Shown here one piece after another: positions 9,591 to 16,895 of a DNA stretch of 55,665 nucleotides. Under the pieces are notes generated by a model that made no database searches, was not told the origin of the DNA, and saw only the letters and a program-made list of their open reading frames with translations. This DNA is from a virus. The translations under genes and the position numbers were made by a program. The stretch lies in IMG/VR virus record IMGVR_UViG_3300030098_002838, positions 1 through 55,665 of that record. One strand, 5' to 3'. Every line of letters begins with the position of its first letter. The first letter of the stretch is position 1.

Positions 9591-9889
9591 TAAAAATCCT
9601 TTCTTTCTGTGTAATTATGCCTAGTTGTATACTTTTTCTTTTTGTAGTAATAATTCCTATTTATTTTAGGTTGATATTTTTCTCCAATAATTTCACCATC
9701 AAATATTTTTATTACCTCACTTGTTAATGTGTTACCAGCTTTATAACCTATAAGTGTATTATTATATTGCTTACAACCATTATCAAATGTTTCTTTAGGA
9801 ATTAATTTAGGTTTGCTACCCTGAACAATCCTGAACCAATAACAAGTTCTGTTATGCTCAAAGTAGCAACCATTACAACTTTTACGCAA
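9590..9889 (-). CDS. Cysteine-containing small protein, 99 aa
   Basis: It starts with TTG (9889), directly after the helicase stop, so initiation probably depends on coupling; no ATG lies nearby in frame. The N-terminus has CNGCYFEHNRTCYW, a C-x2-C and a later Cys that could bind zinc, and the C-terminus is rich in Lys, Tyr and Arg. The stop overlaps the RuvC start. Function unknown; its place between helicase and resolvase suggests a DNA-linked role. Confidence 0.65.
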   Translation of the reverse strand: MRKSCNGCYFEHNRTCYWFRIVQGSKPKLIPKETFDNGCKQYNNTLIGYKAGNTLTSEVIKIFDGEIIGEKYQPKINRNYYYKKKKYTTRHNYTERKDF

Positions 9890-9891
9890 TA

Positions 9892-11220
9892 TTAATTAAC
9901 TGGTTCATCTCCTATGGCCATATCCTTGTTCATATAATAAGAACATCTGTTCCCATTAAATCCAACAGGATAAGTTCCTACTTTACCATATCTACTCTTT
10001 GATATAATAATTTCACTTCCATACCTATCGTATCTTTCGTGGTCAAAATTATATCCATAGAATACAAATACAGCAGATTCAGCAGTTTGTTCTATTACAC
10101 CACTTTCTGCGTAATCACTCATTCTCGGCCTAGGGTCTATTCGTTTTTCTATTTCTCTATTTAACTGACTTACAAGTATTGCACTACAGTTCTCTGATTT
10201 ACATATCCATTTGTATTCTTGCATTATCTTTTCGATTTCAAACCTTCTACCTTCTTTAACTCCGTTTACTTGTATCAATTGAATATAATCATCTACAATT
10301 ACATCTGGTTTGTGCTTAGCAACTTCTCTCATTGCATCATCTAAGTTTCTTATGCTTTCATACATAATAAGATTTTCATATTTGCTTTTTATAGTTTCTA
10401 TAGTATCTTCAAATTCTACTTCATTGTTTTCACCAACAGAGTTTTGTCTTATGTTTGCATATAGTAGATTAGGACTTTCCATTACAACGAGTTTCTTTAA
10501 CATTTCAGTATTACTCATCTCACGATTAAACATCATTACTCTGTATCCTTGCTCAATTAATCCTTTAATTATGTTTATTACTAATGTTGTTTTACCATGT
10601 CCGGGCCTACCACCAACTACAGTTATTTCTTTTCTAGTCATTCCACCAGCTGAGAAATCAAGATATGGTTTATTAAATGGTATTATATTTGTTTTATCTT
10701 TTATGTTGTGTCTCATCTCTTCAACTAAATCAGATATATTTATTTGTTTAGATGGTTGTATTTCTCTTAGTTCGGATATTAATCTGGTATGTGTTTCTAA
10801 TATGTTTCCTACTTCTTTATAATCTTCATAACTTGCATCAACTAATTTTCTAGCAGATTTAGCAGTTTCTCTTTGTATGTATTTTTCCCACACTATTCTT
10901 GCATACTGCGTTACATTTGCTACAGTTGGTACTTTTTCTGCTAATCCAGTTAAGAGATATGCTTGAGCATCGCCAGTCATATCTTTCATTTTATCTGATA
11001 AAGTTATTAAGTCTATTTCAACATTGTCTCTGTATAGTTCTTGTATTGATTTCCAAACATTTTTATTATTTTTATCATAAAATGCATTATTGTCTCTTAT
11101 CCATGCTAGTGCTATTTCTATTTCTCTATCTCCTCCAACAATTGCACATCCCAACAAAGCTTCTTCAGCCTCAGTTGAGTTAGGCATTATTTTCAATTCC
11201 TCTTTTTTTATTTCTTTCAT
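9892..11220 (-). CDS. DnaB-family replicative helicase
   Basis: The 442-aa protein has the DnaB layout: an N-terminal helical domain (NSTEAEEALLG near residue 14) and a RecA-like core. Walker A is GRPGHGKTT (204-212), Walker B is DVIVDD (306-311), and the DnaB-typical SQLNREIEKR (351-360) and MSDYAESGVIEQ (367-378) follow. It should unwind the phage origin or fork 5' to 3'. No polymerase, primase or recognisable loader is encoded, so replication probably borrows the host replisome, as in P22, whose gene 12 is also DnaB-like. The start overlaps the methyltransferase stop as ATGA. Confidence 0.92.
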   Translation of the reverse strand: MKEIKKEELKIMPNSTEAEEALLGCAIVGGDREIEIALAWIRDNNAFYDKNNKNVWKSIQELYRDNVEIDLITLSDKMKDMTGDAQAYLLTGLAEKVPTVANVTQYARIVWEKYIQRETAKSARKLVDASYEDYKEVGNILETHTRLISELREIQPSKQINISDLVEEMRHNIKDKTNIIPFNKPYLDFSAGGMTRKEITVVGGRPGHGKTTLVINIIKGLIEQGYRVMMFNREMSNTEMLKKLVVMESPNLLYANIRQNSVGENNEVEFEDTIETIKSKYENLIMYESIRNLDDAMREVAKHKPDVIVDDYIQLIQVNGVKEGRRFEIEKIMQEYKWICKSENCSAILVSQLNREIEKRIDPRPRMSDYAESGVIEQTAESAVFVFYGYNFDHERYDRYGSEIIISKSRYGKVGTYPVGFNGNRCSYYMNKDMAIGDEPVN

Positions 11221-12077
11221 AATTCCTCCTTTGCTTGAAAGATATTGTATTGAGTACTAGGTTCGTAATTAGTAATTACATATTCCTTTCTACCTTTACT
11301 TCTATGTTCGTCTGTTGCTCCTGCGTATTTTATGTTTATAGTTTGCACATTATAGTTTTTATACAATTCATATACTTCTTCTCGATAATCATAGCTTACC
11401 ATAAAGTATGCTCCACCTTCATCTATCCTATCTACTGCTTCTTTCATTCTTAAATGGTCATCTGCGTTAAATGTGTTCATATAATAATCTCTTTTTTGCT
11501 TAGCCTTTTCTGTTGCTATAAAGTAAGGAGGGTCTAAGTACCACAAATCACCTTTGCGAGGCTTATATCTCCTTACTAATTCTTCAAAATCAAGATTTTC
11601 TATTGTAGAACCTCCTATAAACTTCCTTGAATACTCTAACTCCATATCAAAGTTCTTGTTTAAGTCTTTATTCATAGCAAAAGGTGTATGTATTAGTTTG
11701 TTAAAGCTATACCTTATAGCATAGAAATACTTAGCAGCTTGATAAGGGTCTGGTATTTCAAATTCCTTCTCAGCCTTTATCTCATCTCTATAATTTACGA
11801 ATAAATCACGAGATTTGGGAATCCAAAATAAATAATGTACAAGCTCATCGTATTTTTCTATTACACATATATATAGATTTACAATATTTCTATCAATGTC
11901 ATTTAATACATTCCATTTAGCTTTGCTCTTTCTAAAGAACATCGAAAGTCCACCTGCAAATACTTCGAAGTATCTCTCATGTGGGGGGAGCAATGGAATA
12001 AGTGTTTTACTCATTTCATATTTCCCCCCATAATAAGGAAGCACTATTGGACAATCGTACCAATCGAGGCTAGGCAC
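11217..12077 (-). CDS. D12-class (Dam-like) adenine-N6 DNA methyltransferase
   Basis: This 286-aa enzyme shows the order of D12-class methyltransferases: YYGGKY (15-20), the SAM-binding EVFAGGLS (38-45), and catalytic DPPYF (182-186). The start is GTG at 12077 after AGGGAGGGG, overlapping the upstream gene by 8 bases. D12 enzymes often methylate GATC, but I found no GATC in this window. Either this enzyme recognises another site, it acts on host DNA, or it is maintained for a host-defence reason not visible here. It sits just upstream of the helicase. Confidence 0.88.
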   Translation of the reverse strand: MPSLDWYDCPIVLPYYGGKYEMSKTLIPLLPPHERYFEVFAGGLSMFFRKSKAKWNVLNDIDRNIVNLYICVIEKYDELVHYLFWIPKSRDLFVNYRDEIKAEKEFEIPDPYQAAKYFYAIRYSFNKLIHTPFAMNKDLNKNFDMELEYSRKFIGGSTIENLDFEELVRRYKPRKGDLWYLDPPYFIATEKAKQKRDYYMNTFNADDHLRMKEAVDRIDEGGAYFMVSYDYREEVYELYKNYNVQTINIKYAGATDEHRSKGRKEYVITNYEPSTQYNIFQAKEEL

Positions 12078-12849
12078 GCGCCCCTCCCTTAGTGGCCATG
12101 CTCTTCACAAGATTATATAACTTTGATTCTAACTTATGTGTAGATTCTAATTTTCTATCTAATCCATGAGTTGCTACATTAGTACCAACATTGAATAAAT
12201 CCCACAGGTTCTGAGGTTTGCTTTCAATAAGTTTCTGGGTAATATATTCTGAAGATGTTAGTGGAAACAATTTTAACATTTTAAGAATATGATTATCCCT
12301 TACTTTTGTATCAAGTAACAATGGAAACTCTTCTTTCATTATTATCTTTGTCTTATTAATCGTTTCGTCTATTACTCCTTCAACATCATTCAATGCCATG
12401 TTTTGAACAATATGTTTATTCTTATATTTAGTAGCAACAACTCCTATTACTGCTCCATTAAGACATATCAATCTAAATGCTCCTGCTATAATATTAAGAC
12501 CTACTGTTCCATCATAACTATTTTGCCAAATAATCTCTGGAGTCATTTCATCTTTTTTGCTTAGAGTTACTTTATGGTCTGGAAATTCCCATTTAACAAC
12601 AGACCTTGCTCCATTGCCAAATGTCTGAACTTCTTTTATTCTTCCACCATTCTTTTTAATTACATCAGCAGACTTTTTATTTATAAACTCATTCTTTACA
12701 AGTTTATAATTATCTGTCATACAACTAAGTATCTGGCCCGTATCCTCTCTCATTATGAATTTATATCCAGTATCTTTTACAAAATCATTTCCTAGTTGTG
12801 CAGGCACTTCTCTAACTGGAAACATTATGTCATTTATATTTGCTTTCAT
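12070..12849 (-). CDS. DUF932 phage/plasmid-like protein
   Basis: The 259-aa protein resembles the DUF932 (TIGR03299-type) family common in phages and plasmids. Typical parts are the early MTDNYKLVKNEF segment, a central strand-rich region (GTVGLNIIAGAFRLICLNG, near 136-155) and a charged helical C-terminus. The biochemical role of the family is not established; it usually occurs with recombination or replication genes, as here. The ATG shares a base with the stop of the upstream 59-codon zinc peptide. Confidence 0.7.
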   Translation of the reverse strand: MKANINDIMFPVREVPAQLGNDFVKDTGYKFIMREDTGQILSCMTDNYKLVKNEFINKKSADVIKKNGGRIKEVQTFGNGARSVVKWEFPDHKVTLSKKDEMTPEIIWQNSYDGTVGLNIIAGAFRLICLNGAVIGVVATKYKNKHIVQNMALNDVEGVIDETINKTKIIMKEEFPLLLDTKVRDNHILKMLKLFPLTSSEYITQKLIESKPQNLWDLFNVGTNVATHGLDRKLESTHKLESKLYNLVKSMATKGGARA

Positions 12850-13028
12850 TATTTTCCTCCTTCAAGGTGTGGGTTTGTTTTAAAACAGTATTTACATCCA
12901 CTATCATCACACATAATACAATATGGGTGGTCAAATGGAGATGAAAAGAAATTATGAGTTCCTCTTATTACTTTTTCTAAGAAACTATAATTAGTTTTCT
13001 TTTTTCTTATTGTTTTTTTCTTTTTCAT
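12849..13028 (-). CDS. 59-aa zinc-knuckle-like peptide
   Basis: Found from gene packing: ATG at 13028 follows AAAGGAGAAGGCA, and the stop forms TAATG with the next gene. The product begins with a very basic run (MKKKKTIRKKK) and has CIMCDDSGCKYC, two C-x2-C pairs four residues apart, which could hold one zinc ion. A basic tail plus zinc knuckle suggests nucleic-acid binding; this is inference. Confidence 0.7.
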   Translation of the reverse strand: MKKKKTIRKKKTNYSFLEKVIRGTHNFFSSPFDHPYCIMCDDSGCKYCFKTNPHLEGGK

Positions 13029-13431
13029 TGCCTTCTCCTTTATCGTTTATTATTGGTGGAGCAGAGCCAAGAAGTTTTCTTTCATTCTTTGACAACTTCT
13101 CCTTATTCTTATCTCTTGATAGAATTATTGATTTTAAATATCCATATCCTTTACCATATAAATAATGTTTTCCTTTGTAATATTCATTTAATCCCCATAT
13201 TAATGTTTGGTCATTAACATTGTCTACATTATACAGAAAGAAATAATATTTATCTCTTTCAGCATCTGAAGGTACATTATCTTTTATACAATGCGCAACT
13301 TCTCTTAAATGTTTTCTTGCTACGCTACTTCTTTTCTTTAATAACATATTTATTTTTGATATATAATTATGTTTTTTAAAGAAATTAAATCCACATTGAG
13401 GACACTCAAATGCTTTTGTTCCCTCTCTCAT
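12991..13431 (-). CDS. Hypothetical protein with N-terminal CxxC, 146 aa
   Basis: The SD GGAGG precedes the ATG by a normal distance. The N-terminus has FECPQCGFNFFKKH, half of a zinc ribbon, and the remaining sequence is basic and helical with a GKGYGYLKSII stretch. The last residues are a Lys/Glu/Asn-rich low-complexity tail, and this tail's DNA also encodes the start of the 59-aa peptide in another frame. Function unknown. Confidence 0.65.
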   Translation of the reverse strand: MREGTKAFECPQCGFNFFKKHNYISKINMLLKKRSSVARKHLREVAHCIKDNVPSDAERDKYYFFLYNVDNVNDQTLIWGLNEYYKGKHYLYGKGYGYLKSIILSRDKNKEKLSKNERKLLGSAPPIINDKGEGNEKEKNNKKKEN

Positions 13432-13594
13432 TTAATTTTTTCCTCCTATTATGTTCATGTTTTTTTTGGCTGCTTCTTCTATCTAATCCAACTTCAATCC
13501 ACCACCCATTGCCATGCTCTCTAAGTAATTCATTTTTATCTTTGATATATTTAGGGTCTATTAAACTCTCATATTGAAATTTTGCACTCTTCAT
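13406..13594 (-). CDS. Basic hypothetical protein, 62 aa
   Basis: The preferred start is the ATG at 13594, which overlaps the upstream stop as ATGA; a GTG at 13627 would extend it by 11 residues. The C-terminal half is very basic (DRRSSQKKHEHNRRKKLNER) after a GNGWWIEVG segment, suggesting contact with nucleic acid. No family recognised. Confidence 0.6.
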   Translation of the reverse strand: MKSAKFQYESLIDPKYIKDKNELLREHGNGWWIEVGLDRRSSQKKHEHNRRKKLNERGNKSI

Positions 13595-13893
13595 CCCAAT
13601 ACCTTTACTTCTGTTTGTGGAGCCCACCTATGTCTTCCTAAGTAATATGAATCTTCTTTACTTCTTTCACAGCTTGTAACATATACTATACAAGATGTAT
13701 CTGTAGATTCTAACAGTATTGCTTTACAACTAGAAGACATTACTAATTGACCAACAGGTACTTTATATAAGAACTTTAGGCCCGGTGATGGTTTAGTTTT
13801 AAAACTATCTTTTAATGCTTTTTTTGCTAGTTTTTTATTATCTCTTAATCTTTTTCTATATTCTTTATCTTGTTTTGATAGCTTGTTCCTCAT
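13591..13893 (-). CDS. Hypothetical protein, 100 aa
   Basis: ATG at 13893 follows GGAGG. The first 35 residues are a basic helix (KEYRKRLRDNKKLAKKALK), followed by a compact strand-rich domain ending in HRWAPQTEVKVL. The strand-rich part could be an SH3-like fold. It overlaps both neighbours, as expected in this operon. Function unknown. Confidence 0.65.
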   Translation of the reverse strand: MRNKLSKQDKEYRKRLRDNKKLAKKALKDSFKTKPSPGLKFLYKVPVGQLVMSSSCKAILLESTDTSCIVYVTSCERSKEDSYYLGRHRWAPQTEVKVLG

Positions 13894-14104
13894 ATAATTC
13901 CTCCTTTTTAATTAAATCATCTTTTATTTTAATAATATCATTTCTAAGATTTCTAAAACACACTTCATATTCATAGTTACTCATAGTTTCAGCACATTTT
14001 TCAGCTATTACTAATGCAACTATAAGATTTTGCATCTCTTCTTTACTAAATCTTATTAAAGCAGTGGATTTATTTAACCACTCCTCATTTGTTTGTTTTA
14101 ACAT
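13865..14104 (-). CDS. Helical hypothetical protein, 79 aa
   Basis: An almost wholly helical, amphipathic protein with two cysteines and a Lys/Glu-rich C-terminus. The start follows GGGAGAAAGAT. It overlaps the upstream gene by 20 bases and the downstream gene by 29. No family recognised. Confidence 0.6.
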   Translation of the reverse strand: MLKQTNEEWLNKSTALIRFSKEEMQNLIVALVIAEKCAETMSNYEYEVCFRNLRNDIIKIKDDLIKKEELYEEQAIKTR

Positions 14105-14279
14105 ATCTTTCTCCCTTTTTATATCTTAATTTTAATTGATTTAATCTTTGATGGCCAGCACTTCCTTCTTTTAATGTTCCGCATTTCACCATCCACTCAT
14201 ATAGGGAAATAAGATTTTTTAATGATATTCCATTGTCGTTTGAATTGTTAAAAATTGGATGTATTTCTTTTAAATTCAT
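14085..14279 (-). CDS. Hypothetical protein, 64 aa
   Basis: The ATG at 14279 shares a base with the upstream stop and follows GAGGAGGAATA. The product is helical with a basic C-terminus (NQLKLRYKKGERYVK). Function unknown. Confidence 0.6.
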   Translation of the reverse strand: MNLKEIHPIFNNSNDNGISLKNLISLYEWMVKCGTLKEGSAGHQRLNQLKLRYKKGERYVKTNK

Positions 14280-14563
14280 TATTCCTCCTCGTCAAATGGT
14301 GATTTATAATCTGGATGTAATACTGTTCCTCTCCAAGCCGATTCTGCTTCTTTGCTAAGTTTTTTATCATATTCTGATATTTCTACTTGTTCTTTTTCAA
14401 ATCTATATTCTATATCATCACCTAAATTATTGTATTCATCAGCTGTTGTTGGTTCTGAATCAAGAGCTATTTGAGCAACTGTTTTTAAATGAGATGGATT
14501 TGCTTGGTCTGATGCACTTGCTATATCTAACAATGCTTTTTTATAAATTTGTTCTTTTGACAT
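14279..14563 (-). CDS. Acidic hypothetical protein, 94 aa
   Basis: ATG at 14563 follows AAAGGAGTAAATC. The protein is acidic throughout and ends DEEE. It is the first gene after a 136-base gap that can form a pseudoknot ending about 30 bases before this start, so its translation may be controlled by that structure. Function unknown; acidity would suit a DNA mimic or a protein partner, but nothing proves it. Confidence 0.65.
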   Translation of the reverse strand: MSKEQIYKKALLDIASASDQANPSHLKTVAQIALDSEPTTADEYNNLGDDIEYRFEKEQVEISEYDKKLSKEAESAWRGTVLHPDYKSPFDEEE

Positions 14564-14593
14564 GATTTACTCCTTTGATTGTGGTGAAGGAGG

Positions 14594-14676
14594 GAGGGTG
14601 GCCTTTTGAAAGAGATAAGAAGTATATGAAGAAGGAAAAATATACTCAGCCACCCTCACATACAATTTATCTCTTT
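14594..14676 (-). promoter_or_regulatory. Potential H-type RNA pseudoknot upstream of the 94-aa gene
   Basis: On the minus strand, AAAGAGATAA (14676-14667) can pair with TTATCTCTTT (14618-14609), and GAGGGTGGC (14657-14649) with GCCACCCTC (14602-14594). The arms alternate, so both stems (10 bp plus two G-U, and 9 bp) form together only as a pseudoknot; otherwise they are two competing hairpins. The element ends about 30 bases before the ATG at 14563 and lies upstream of the SD. The gap 14564-14699 holds no gene. Confidence 0.55.
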
Positions 14677-14699
14677 TTGTACAAGCCATACAAATAGTT

Positions 14700-15011
14700 T
14701 TATTTGATTTGACCCAATACCTTCATGTTATGATATTGTAATGATTTTTTCATTTCAAGTTCATTAACATATTGTTTTTTATACCATTTGATTTTATAAC
14801 TACCAAACTTAACACCAAACTCATTTTCAACCATTGTTGTTACTATTTCTTTATCGGCCATCCATTTTAAATCTTTCTTTAAATTACATATTATAGCAGC
14901 CAACCTAAAACTTCCGAACATTTTTAAAGCATCTATCGGTGTTATACTATTTCCTGCTTCTAAGTATTTTCTTACTTTACTTGCTTGTGATTCTTTTCTT
15001 TTATTTTTCAT
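14700..15011 (-). CDS. Winged-helix (HTH_39-like) DNA-binding protein
   Basis: The first half fits the phage helix-turn-helix family Pfam HTH_39: SQASKVRKYLEAGNSITPID followed by ALKMFGSFRLAAIICNLKKD, that is a helix, an xITPxxAL turn and a RLAxxIxxL recognition helix. The second half is basic and strand-like. It probably binds phage DNA as a regulator. It is preceded by a highly structured 150-base leader and followed by a possible pseudoknot, so this is a likely control point inside the early operon. ATG at 15011 follows GGGAGG. Confidence 0.75.
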   Translation of the reverse strand: MKNKRKESQASKVRKYLEAGNSITPIDALKMFGSFRLAAIICNLKKDLKWMADKEIVTTMVENEFGVKFGSYKIKWYKKQYVNELEMKKSLQYHNMKVLGQIK

Positions 15012-15025
15012 TTAAACCTCCCAAG

Positions 15026-15144
15026 ACTGAGGAGCCTCCTACTATCCACTATACGGTGAGGAAATGAAAGTTCGTGAACGACCTTTCGGTTTTTTTTCAC
15101 CCAAACCTCGGTGTATAGCTTCATACTTCGGTCAGCTCCTCAGT
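15026..15144 (-). ncRNA. Structured leader RNA upstream of the HTH gene
   Basis: The gap 15012-15161 has no gene but strong base pairing. ACTGAGGAGC (15026-15035) is perfectly complementary to GCTCCTCAGT (15135-15144). Inside it, CTATAC (15049-15054) pairs with GTATAG (15113-15118), and GAGG (15058-15061) with CCTC (15106-15109), across a small symmetric GGT/GGT loop. On the minus strand the apical part holds ACC-GAAA-GGT, a GNRA-type tetraloop hairpin. The 3' arm of the outer stem ends about 15 bases before the ATG, just ahead of the SD. It matches no riboswitch I know; an autoregulatory or protein-binding leader is the simplest idea. Confidence 0.6.
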
Positions 15145-15161
15145 ATGTTATTAACAACTAA

Positions 15162-15800
15162 TTAAAATGGTACGTCATCTCCATCTATTTCATCTACAGA
15201 TAACGAATCTCCACCTTCCCAAGGCTTTACGCCCATAACTTTAAAAGATGTTCTCCACTCTTGCTGTTCTGGTGGAAGATGTTTTGTATCAGATGTTACA
15301 TATTCTTGCCTTCTTAAATCAACAAGAACTGGTTTACCTTTTACATCTTCTTCTTCAATAAGAACAAGTTTCTTTACTTTTTTATCTCCAAGAGTTTGTT
15401 CTTCTACTTTGATACCAAGATTTTCTAATAATCCAAAGTATCTACTATTTTTAGAACCAGACTCGGAACTTGTAAAGATAAACCATCCATTATCCCAGAC
15501 ATCTCTTCCTACTAAATGTCCACAATCGGTGGTTGCTTGTTCTCCATTACCATTAGCAACAGGTATTCTGTTGTTATCTTGGTCTCTTTTATATTTGAAA
15601 CCATCCATCTCATATACTAATTGCTCTAAATCAGCTGCCTCGTCTGCTATTTTGTATGTCATATTGACAACAATTGCTTCACCGGCCTTTGTATTTACTT
15701 CTTTAGTAGCTAAAGATTTAATATGAGCTGGATATTGACCTTCTTCAATGGGTTTCCAAGTTGAATTAGGGTCGTATACTGCATTGATTTCCTTTGCCAT
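15162..15800 (-). CDS. SSB-like single-stranded DNA-binding protein
   Basis: This 212-aa protein is predicted beta-rich and ends in an acidic tip, DEIDGDDVPF, very like the C-terminal tail by which bacterial SSBs recruit partners (DDDIPF). Phage proteins of this size beside annealing proteins and exonucleases commonly serve as SSBs. Its neighbours here are a probable annealing protein and a RecB/Cas4-like nuclease. I do not see a classical OB-fold signature, so the assignment rests on tail and context. The ATG forms TAATG with the upstream gene. Confidence 0.65.
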   Translation of the reverse strand: MAKEINAVYDPNSTWKPIEEGQYPAHIKSLATKEVNTKAGEAIVVNMTYKIADEAADLEQLVYEMDGFKYKRDQDNNRIPVANGNGEQATTDCGHLVGRDVWDNGWFIFTSSESGSKNSRYFGLLENLGIKVEEQTLGDKKVKKLVLIEEEDVKGKPVLVDLRRQEYVTSDTKHLPPEQQEWRTSFKVMGVKPWEGGDSLSVDEIDGDDVPF

Positions 15801-16066
15801 TATACTGATTTCCTTTCTGTTGTGTATTTTGTTATTAGTGTGTTTACTTTTTCTGTTAGTTCGATTTGCTTTTTACTAGGTGTAGCGTTTTTGCCACCTC
15901 TGTAATAAAGTGTAGGTGTTACCCACTTACCATCAGCAGTTTTTAGAACTCTTCTTACTGATGTTCGCTTTTTGCTAACGCCACCAGATTTTTCAAGTTC
16001 AGCTGCAGATTTCTTAGTAAGAACTCCTGCTTTTTTTAGCTTTTCTATGTCATCTTTACTTTGCAT
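15800..16066 (-). CDS. Basic hypothetical protein, 88 aa
   Basis: A lysine-rich protein with a helical N-terminus and a short strand region (KWVTPTLYYRGGK). The start follows AAGGAGTAAACT. It lies between the annealing-protein group and the SSB-like gene and may assist them; function unknown. Confidence 0.6.
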   Translation of the reverse strand: MQSKDDIEKLKKAGVLTKKSAAELEKSGGVSKKRTSVRRVLKTADGKWVTPTLYYRGGKNATPSKKQIELTEKVNTLITKYTTERKSV

Positions 16067-16069
16067 AGT

Positions 16070-16300
16070 TTACTCCTTATCTTTGTTATCGTATTGTTCA
16101 AGTGTAAATGTGTGGAACGATGGATTAATAGTTAATTGCTTATTCCTTTTCGTTTCAAACATTAACATTTTTTTACCATTAAACAGCTTTACTCCTTTAT
16201 ACTTAACATTTGAGAATGTTGTACCATCGTTAATTCCAACTAGGTATTCACCATCTTTGTCAAGTATACCATCATCATATGATATATCAACCTTGCGCAT
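16070..16300 (-). CDS. Hypothetical beta-rich protein, 76 aa
   Basis: Short strands separated by charged turns (GEYLVGINDGTTF, KMLMFETKRNKQLTI) suggest a small barrel. It starts inside the last codons of the annealing-protein gene (14-base overlap). Function unknown. Confidence 0.6.
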   Translation of the reverse strand: MRKVDISYDDGILDKDGEYLVGINDGTTFSNVKYKGVKLFNGKKMLMFETKRNKQLTINPSFHTFTLEQYDNKDKE

Positions 16301-16895
16301 TTGCTACCCTTTCAAGTTTAGCCAAAGACGAACGATAATTACCTCCGTAAATATCTCCCTCTTCTATCAATGTTGATACTTGGTCATATTTTTCTGTACT
16401 TATTGCTTTAGCTGCGTCTAGTAATTCCTTTTTTTGCTCTTCAGACAGCTCTGTATCTTCTATCTGGTTTCTATATACATCATCAGCAATATTCATATAC
16501 ATATTAAACGCTTTCTTTATGCAATCTGTGTTTGCTGATTTAACATCGTTACCAATGTCCACAAATTCATTAGTGCCACGCTTTTTCTGTATTCTATGAG
16601 CTGCAGTCATATCTCCTTCTCTCCATATACCTTCATCATACCATTTAAGTCTACCATGTACTACAAATGCCTCACTACCTAATACTTCAGTATTTATTAC
16701 TGTCCAACTCCAGCCTGGAAATTCTTTATCTGCAATTTCTCGCATATAACTAACCTCTACATATTCCATACCCATTTTCTTTTTAATAAATGGTTTAGGT
16801 GTTTTTATATTTGACACTCGTTTGTGTTTATCTGTTATCATGAGTCTTATGCCATTTATGACTTCTAAATTGTCTGCTTTAACTATATCACTCAT
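16287..16895 (-). CDS. Probable Rad52/Sak-like single-strand annealing protein
   Basis: The 202-aa protein has the layout of phage annealing proteins: an N-terminal region with YVEVSYMREI and a long strand-rich core, then SANTDCIKKAFNMYMNIADD (near 119-138), which resembles the AxTDAxKRAxxxxG core of Rad52/Sak-type proteins. Such proteins pair complementary single strands during phage recombination. It sits next to a Cas4-like exonuclease that could supply the single strands, and an SSB-like protein follows. The ATG shares a base with the nuclease stop. A RecT/Redbeta-type identity is the alternative. Confidence 0.6.
   Translation of the reverse strand: MSDIVKADNLEVINGIRLMITDKHKRVSNIKTPKPFIKKKMGMEYVEVSYMREIADKEFPGWSWTVINTEVLGSEAFVVHGRLKWYDEGIWREGDMTAAHRIQKKRGTNEFVDIGNDVKSANTDCIKKAFNMYMNIADDVYRNQIEDTELSEEQKKELLDAAKAISTEKYDQVSTLIEEGDIYGGNYRSSLAKLERVANAQG

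Noticed and set aside
10310-11183. Plus-strand frames opposite the helicase gene
   Set aside because: Leu/Ser/Ile-rich translation of antisense DNA; no SD and no context.
12991-13431. Frameshift at the low-complexity Lys/Asn tail
   Set aside because: The second frame is explained by an independent start with an SD for the 59-aa zinc peptide.
13406-13594. HNH homing endonuclease from the His/Asn/Arg-rich end
   Set aside because: No H-N-H spacing and no metal-binding pattern; just a basic tail.
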